Source of the DNA: Cystobacter fuscus DSM 2262
Lineage (GTDB): Bacteria; Myxococcota; Myxococcia; Myxococcales; Myxococcaceae
Direction: 5' to 3'
Length of the DNA: 64,000 nt
Assembly: GCF_000335475.2 (NCBI RefSeq)
Contig: NZ_ANAH02000031.1
Location: 29,637-93,636 of the forward strand
The translations under genes were made by a program, and so were the position numbers. Positions within the stretch are counted from its first letter, which is position 1. The number at the start of each line of letters is the position of its first letter. Under the pieces are notes generated by a model. The model was given only the letters and a program-made list of their open reading frames with translations. It was not told the DNA's origin and ran no database searches. This document shows, in pieces, positions 60,361 to 64,000 of this stretch.

Positions 60361-60870
60361 ATGCGTTACTTCGCGAAGCTGCACGGACAGAAGGAAGCGG
60401 TGCCGGTGGACATCGAGCCCGCGGGAGACAACCGCTACAAGCTCACGCACGCGGGCAAGAGCGTGGTGGTGGACGCCCTGGCGCTCGAGGGAGGCGCGCT
60501 GTCGCTGTTGCTCGAGGGGAACTCGTACAACGTCGAGTTCGACGAGACGGGCGACGAGGTGCGGGTGCTCGTGCGCGGGCAGTGGTCACGCATCGACGTG
60601 GCGGACGAGCGGCGGCTGCGGCTGCGCCAGGGCACGGCGGGCTTCAGCGTGGAGGGCAAGCAGCTCATCGCCGCGCCCATGCCCGGCAAGGTGGTCAAGG
60701 TGCTGGTGAAGCTCGGGGACGAGGTGAAGGAGGGCCAGGGGCTGGTGGTCGTCGAGGCGATGAAGATGGAGAACGAGCTGAAGAGCCCCAAGGCGGGCAA
60801 GGTGGTGGAGCTGCCCGCCAGGGAAGGCACCGCGGTGGAGATCAACGCGCGGCTCGTGGTGGTCGAGTAG
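60361..60870 (+). CDS. Biotin carboxyl carrier protein
   Basis: A 169-residue protein. The last 75 residues form a biotinyl domain with GKVVKVLVKLGDEVKEGQGL and the biotin-attachment motif EAMKMEN (Lys is the biotin acceptor). The first 90 residues are a beta-rich domain like the linker/BT domain of 3-methylcrotonyl or propionyl-CoA carboxylases. It is biotinylated and shuttles carboxyl groups from AccC to PccB. It starts 30 bp after accC. Confidence 0.92.
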   Translation: MRYFAKLHGQKEAVPVDIEPAGDNRYKLTHAGKSVVVDALALEGGALSLLLEGNSYNVEFDETGDEVRVLVRGQWSRIDVADERRLRLRQGTAGFSVEGKQLIAAPMPGKVVKVLVKLGDEVKEGQGLVVVEAMKMENELKSPKAGKVVELPAREGTAVEINARLVVVE

Positions 60871-60887
60871 CCGCCTCCGGAGGGGTG

Positions 60888-61403
60888 ATGGAAATGCTCT
60901 GCACGTTGCGCAGTCTGACGGAGACCCAGCGCCGGGCGCTGCTCGCGGCGCCCGACCAGCTCGAGGCCTTCCTCGATGACGAGGAGGACTTCGGGGACGC
61001 GGAGGGCGCGCGCTTCCTGGAGCTGGACATCGGGGAGACGTGGCACGGCCTGCAGTACCTGCTCACGCACACCGCGTGGGAGGGTCAGGCGCCGCTGGAC
61101 TTCCTCGTGCGCGGCGGCGAGGACGTGGGCGACATCCCCTCGGACGAGGGCACCGCGCGCCTCTTCACCCCCGCCCAGGTGCAGGAGCTGTCCCGGGCCC
61201 TCCAGGCGCTCCCCGCGAGCACGCTGCGCCAGCGCTACGAGCCGGCGCGCATGCAGCGCGAGGACATCTACCCGGGCTTCTGGGAGGAGCCTCCGCCGGA
61301 GCTGGAGCCCGAGGAGGAGCTGCTGTCCTACTTCGAGGAGCTGAAGAAGTTCGCGGCCAGCGTGGCCCGGCGCGGCCACGCGCTGCTCGTGTTCATCGGC
61401 TGA
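60888..61403 (+). CDS. DUF1877-like small protein
   Basis: A 171-residue protein, acidic, with the DUF1877 (YfbM-like) pattern: LELDIGETWHGLQYLLT around residue 43, VGDIPSDEGTARLFTPAQV, and LLSYFEELKKFAASVARRG at the C-terminus. The function of the family is unknown. GGAGG is four bases before this ATG; a second ATG two codons later has ten bases of spacing and is equally possible. It starts 17 bp after the biotin carrier, so it is probably co-transcribed. Confidence 0.75.
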   Translation: MEMLCTLRSLTETQRRALLAAPDQLEAFLDDEEDFGDAEGARFLELDIGETWHGLQYLLTHTAWEGQAPLDFLVRGGEDVGDIPSDEGTARLFTPAQVQELSRALQALPASTLRQRYEPARMQREDIYPGFWEEPPPELEPEEELLSYFEELKKFAASVARRGHALLVFIG

Positions 61404-61405
61404 GG

Positions 61406-62173
61406 TCAGGCCATGAACACGTCGCGGCCCAGCTTGAGCACGAGCGCCACCACCACGGCCAGCACCACCTTGCGCACCAGCCGGTCGCCGCCGCGCACGG
61501 CGAGGTGCACGCCCAGCCACGCCCCGATGAACTGGGCGGCCGCCATGGGCAGCGCCACGTACCAGAGCACCAGCCCGCGCCAGGTGAAGAGGCACACCGC
61601 CGCGAGGTTCGTCGCGAAGTTCACCACCTTGGCGTCCGCCGAGGCCTGCGTCAGTCCGTGCCCGAGCAGCCCCGAGAAGGCGATGATGAGGAAGGTGCCC
61701 GTCCCCGGCCCGAAGAAGCCGTCATAGGTGCCGATGACGAGCGCGATCACCGCGCCCAGCGCCCGCAGGCGCGCGAGCGGAGGCTCGGGCCGCTCTCCGG
61801 GCGGAGGCCCCCGGCGGAAGGCCAGGAAGGCGGCCACCGCCACCAGCAGCGTGAGCACCACCGGCTTGAGCACCTCCGGGCGCATGAGCAACACCAGCCC
61901 CGCGCCCATGAACGAGCCCACCAGCCCCAGCGGGAAGGTGATGGCGGCCAGCCCCCCCCGCACCAGTCCCGCCCGCCAGAAGCGCACCAGCGACGCGATC
62001 GCGCCGAACACGGACTGGCCCTTGTTGGTGCCCAGGGCCACATGGGGAGGCAGGCCGGTGGACAGGATGGCAGGCAGGGTGATCAACCCGCCCCCTCCGG
62101 CGATGGCATCCACCACACCCGCGGTAAGGGCCGCGACACACAACAGGGCGATCTGAAGCGGGGAGAGGTCCAC
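61406..62173 (-). CDS. TSUP/TauE-SafE family membrane exporter
   Basis: A 255-residue protein with about seven to eight membrane helices and an N-terminal GVVDAIAGGGGLITLP motif (family hallmark), repeated in degenerate form in the second half (IGTYDGFFGPGTGTFLIIAF). TSUP proteins export sulfite, sulfolactate or related anions; the substrate here cannot be read. The start is a GTG at 62173. Convergent with the DUF1877 gene, 2 bp apart. Confidence 0.85.
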   Translation of the reverse strand: MDLSPLQIALLCVAALTAGVVDAIAGGGGLITLPAILSTGLPPHVALGTNKGQSVFGAIASLVRFWRAGLVRGGLAAITFPLGLVGSFMGAGLVLLMRPEVLKPVVLTLLVAVAAFLAFRRGPPPGERPEPPLARLRALGAVIALVIGTYDGFFGPGTGTFLIIAFSGLLGHGLTQASADAKVVNFATNLAAVCLFTWRGLVLWYVALPMAAAQFIGAWLGVHLAVRGGDRLVRKVVLAVVVALVLKLGRDVFMA

Positions 62174-62258
62174 GAGCGAGCACCTAGCATGTCCAAAGCT
62201 TGCGCGCGCGCCCACTCTGCGCGTCAATCGGGGGCCCAGTCCCCCCCGAGGTCCCTTC

Positions 62259-63062
62259 GTGCTCGCGTCCCTGGTTTCCATGATGACCGCCGCATGGCTG
62301 ATGGCCACGCCCACGGAGGCGGCCGGCCCCACCTGCCGCTCCATCGATGGGCACGTGGCGTGCGGCTACCAGTGCAAGTCGGATGGGCAGCGCGTGCGGT
62401 GCGCGCAGACGCCCCAGGGCTCCTGCCAGGTCATCGACGGGCAGGCGGTCTGCTTCGACCCGCCCGCCTACATCGTCCGGGTCTACGGCTCCGCGCTGCC
62501 CGCGCCCGAGTGCAAGGCGATCGACGGGCAGGTGGGGTGCGGCTACCAGTGCGTCACGCAGTTCGGCAAGGTGCAGTGCGCGCGCACTCCGGCGGGCATC
62601 TGCGGCGGCCGCAACGGAGAGATCGTCTGCTTCGATCCGCCCCCCGAGGTGTACGCCCTGTATGGCCGGGAAGCGCCCCGCGCCGAGTGCAAGGGCTACG
62701 GCTCGGATCTGGCGTGTGGCTACAAGTGCACCGTGGGCTCCGGCAAGGTGGCCTGCAATACGACGCCCATGGGGGTCTGCAAGAGCGATGGCTTGCAGCT
62801 CAAGTGCTTTGATCCGCCCGCCCAGGCGCTCTGTGCGTGGGGCAAGTCGCTGCCCCCACTGCAGTGCCAGTCGAGCGATGGGCACCCCGTGTGCGGCTAC
62901 GGCTGCGTGAAGGCCTATGCCAAGGCGGCCTGCGCGAGCACGCCCAAGGGGATGTGCAAGGTGTTCGATAGCGATGTGCACTGCTTCGACCCCCCCACCG
63001 CCCAGGACGCGGACGCCGAATGTCTGAAGCTCATTGGAATGGCCACGTTGGACACCCCGTGA
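62259..63062 (+). CDS. Exported protein with four Cys-rich repeats
   Basis: A 267-residue protein with a signal peptide (about residues 1-22, cleaved after Thr-Glu-Ala) and four tandem repeats of about 58-62 residues, each with six Cys: C-x(3-9)-[DG]-x(2-4)-CGY-x-C-x(6-8)-[VA]-x-C-x(3-4)-TP-x-G-x-C-x(6-9)-CFDPP. Not recognised. Every repeat has the CGYxC and CFDPP signatures. GAGG precedes the GTG start with good spacing. It stands alone, divergent from the TSUP gene. Confidence 0.75.
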   Translation: MLASLVSMMTAAWLMATPTEAAGPTCRSIDGHVACGYQCKSDGQRVRCAQTPQGSCQVIDGQAVCFDPPAYIVRVYGSALPAPECKAIDGQVGCGYQCVTQFGKVQCARTPAGICGGRNGEIVCFDPPPEVYALYGREAPRAECKGYGSDLACGYKCTVGSGKVACNTTPMGVCKSDGLQLKCFDPPAQALCAWGKSLPPLQCQSSDGHPVCGYGCVKAYAKAACASTPKGMCKVFDSDVHCFDPPTAQDADAECLKLIGMATLDTP

Positions 63063-63141
63063 GACAAGCCCGGCAGCCTGCTTTCCCTGAGCCAATGACG
63101 GGGTTAGCGTGGCCCAGGGCACACAAGGAGCCGCACCCGCG

Positions 63142-64000
63142 ATGGCCGAGGGAGACGTCCGGCAGTACTTCGTGAGGAATGATCAGGGCGCCATCTGGGG
63201 TCCCCTGGAATTGGCCACCATCGAGTTGCTCATCGACAACGGCGCCATCCAGGGACGGCTCCAGGTGTCCGAGGACGGCATTCACTTCGCCCAGCCCGGA
63301 CTCTTCCCGCATCTGCGCGAGGCCTTCCCTCGCGAGATGTGGGGCGACGTCATCGCCCCGGGCCCCAGCACGCCCGTGCCGAACAACCGCCCGCCCAACG
63401 CCACCGCGCCCATGCCGCCCGCCGCCCCACCGCCCGGAAGCGCGGGCGTGCCCATGGCGGGACCCGGTATTGCCCGCGCCCCCGGGGCGGCTCCCGGAGT
63501 CCCCGCCCCGGCTCCCGGCGCCCGGCCCATGGCGCCGCCTCCGGGTGCGCCTCGCCCGGGACCCGGCGCGGCCCCCCCGCCCGCTCGTCCCGCCACGCCC
63601 GGAGCCGCCCCCCACGGCGGCCCGGGTGCGCCCCCCGGCGCGGGGCCTCGGCCCACGGCTCCGGGTGTGCCCACCGCCACCGCTCCTGGCGTCGCTGGCC
63701 CCCGGCCCACGGCTCCCGGCGTGCCCACCACCACCGCTCCTGGCGTCGCCCCTCACGGTGCCCCGGGTGTGCCTCCCGGTGCGGGGCCTCGGCCCACGGC
63801 TCCCGGCGTGCCCACCGCCACCGCTCCTGGCGTCGCCCCCCACGGTGCCCCAGGTGCGCCCCCCGGCGCGGGGCCTCGGCCCACGGCTCCGGGTGTGCCC
63901 ACCGCCGCCCCCCCTGGCGCCGCCGGTCCTCGGCCCACGTCTCCCGGCGTACCGACCGCCGCCCCCCCAGGAGCCGCCGGTCCTCGCCCCACGGCTCCTG
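63142..64000 (+). CDS. GYF-like domain protein with long Pro/Gly/Ala repeat tail (3' partial)
   Basis: The ATG at 63142 (AAGGAG 10 bases upstream) opens a frame that runs off the right edge after 286 codons. Residues 8-65 look like a small GYF-type domain ([20 protein letters not shown], then [14 protein letters not shown]); GYF_2-like domains bind Pro-rich peptides. From about residue 75 the sequence is Pro/Gly/Ala/Thr-rich, with the units [17 protein letters not shown] and [13 protein letters not shown] repeated. The remaining C-terminal domain is outside the window, so the role is unknown. DNA copies of the repeat are very similar. Confidence 0.7.
   Translation, partial: MAEGDVRQYFVRNDQGAIWGPLELATIELLIDNGAIQGRLQVSEDGIHFAQPGLFPHLREAFPREMWGDVIAPGPSTPVPNNRPPNATAPMPPAAPPPGSAGVPMAGPGIARAPGAAPGVPAPAPGARPMAPPPGAPRPGPGAAPPPARPATPGAAPHGGPGAPPGAGPRPTAPGVPTATAPGVAGPRPTAPGVPTTTAPGVAPHGAPGVPPGAGPRPTAPGVPTATAPGVAPHGAPGAPPGAGPRPTAPGVPTAAPPGAAGPRPTSPGVPTAAPPGAAGPRPTAP
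63595..64000 (+). repeat. GC-rich tandem coding repeats
   Basis: At least six copies of the core CGGCCCACGGCTCC(C/G)GG(C/T)GT spaced at about 51 bp, with two wider spacings (about 87-90 bp) where an extra block encoding APHGAPG-PPGAG is inserted. Both the DNA and peptide are repeated, so expansion by slippage or unequal crossing over is likely. Confidence 0.75.

Overview
The window is high-GC DNA from a predatory/gliding delta-proteobacterium (Myxococcota), most likely of the Cystobacterineae (Archangium/Cystobacter type). The evidence is: very high GC with strong GC3; long surface proteins with thrombospondin-3 repeats and a MYXO-CTERM-like tail; a minor-pilin/PilY1 cluster; an enhancer-binding NtrC regulator; Pro/Ala-rich linkers; a frameshifted SitA-like polymorphic-toxin lipoprotein; and several secreted Cys-rich proteins. 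The species call is an inference. No rRNA or intact tRNA gene and no CRISPR array was seen.

Layout. 1-4350: 3' part of a giant surface protein fused to an OmpA outer-membrane protein. 4450-10896: secreted metallophosphoesterase, hemW with an upstream coiled-coil gene (minus strand), and a double-domain M16 protease. 10995-19215 (minus strand): a five-gene type IVa minor-pilin operon, fimT/pilV/pilW/pilX/pilY1, closed by a strong intrinsic terminator. 19441-24551: housekeeping and membrane genes (prmA, Mpo1-like, EEP hydrolase, rsmE, YeaQ-like, RDD protein). 24636-32840: a MshEN/HEAT protein, membrane histidine kinase, old yellow enzyme, NtrC-type regulator and rsgA. 32842-36071 (minus strand): a compact trio of PRMT-like methyltransferase, Cys-rich secreted protein with an apparent CTG start, and WS/DGAT acyltransferase. 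36301-43521: three STAS-like small proteins, a VUT transporter, oligopeptidase A, an Asp-box protein with an unknown partner, and a shikimate-dehydrogenase-like enzyme.

43742-54196 is an accessory, decaying region. It holds small membrane and secreted proteins, a PG-binding/DUF3238 protein, a 1013-residue ricin-lectin lipoprotein, a tRNA-like 5' remnant next to a transposase remnant, two frameshifted genes, and a broken SitA-like toxin with its probable immunity gene. A 124-bp copy of that gene's 3' end lies about 5.2 kb away. 54307-61403 returns to core metabolism: an acyl-CoA carboxylase set in which beta subunit, biotin carboxylase and biotin carrier are spread over 5 kb, with a RutE-like reductase between them. 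The window closes with a TSUP exporter, a secreted protein of four 6-Cys repeats, and the start of a GYF-like protein with a long Pro/Gly/Ala repeat tail.

The most interesting points are: the internal MYXO-CTERM-like segment that splits the first protein into two secretable halves; the decayed toxin/immunity cassette with its duplicated tail; a bacterial PRMT-like methyltransferase in a tight operon with a Cys-rich exported protein; and the four-repeat Cys-rich exported protein at the right end.
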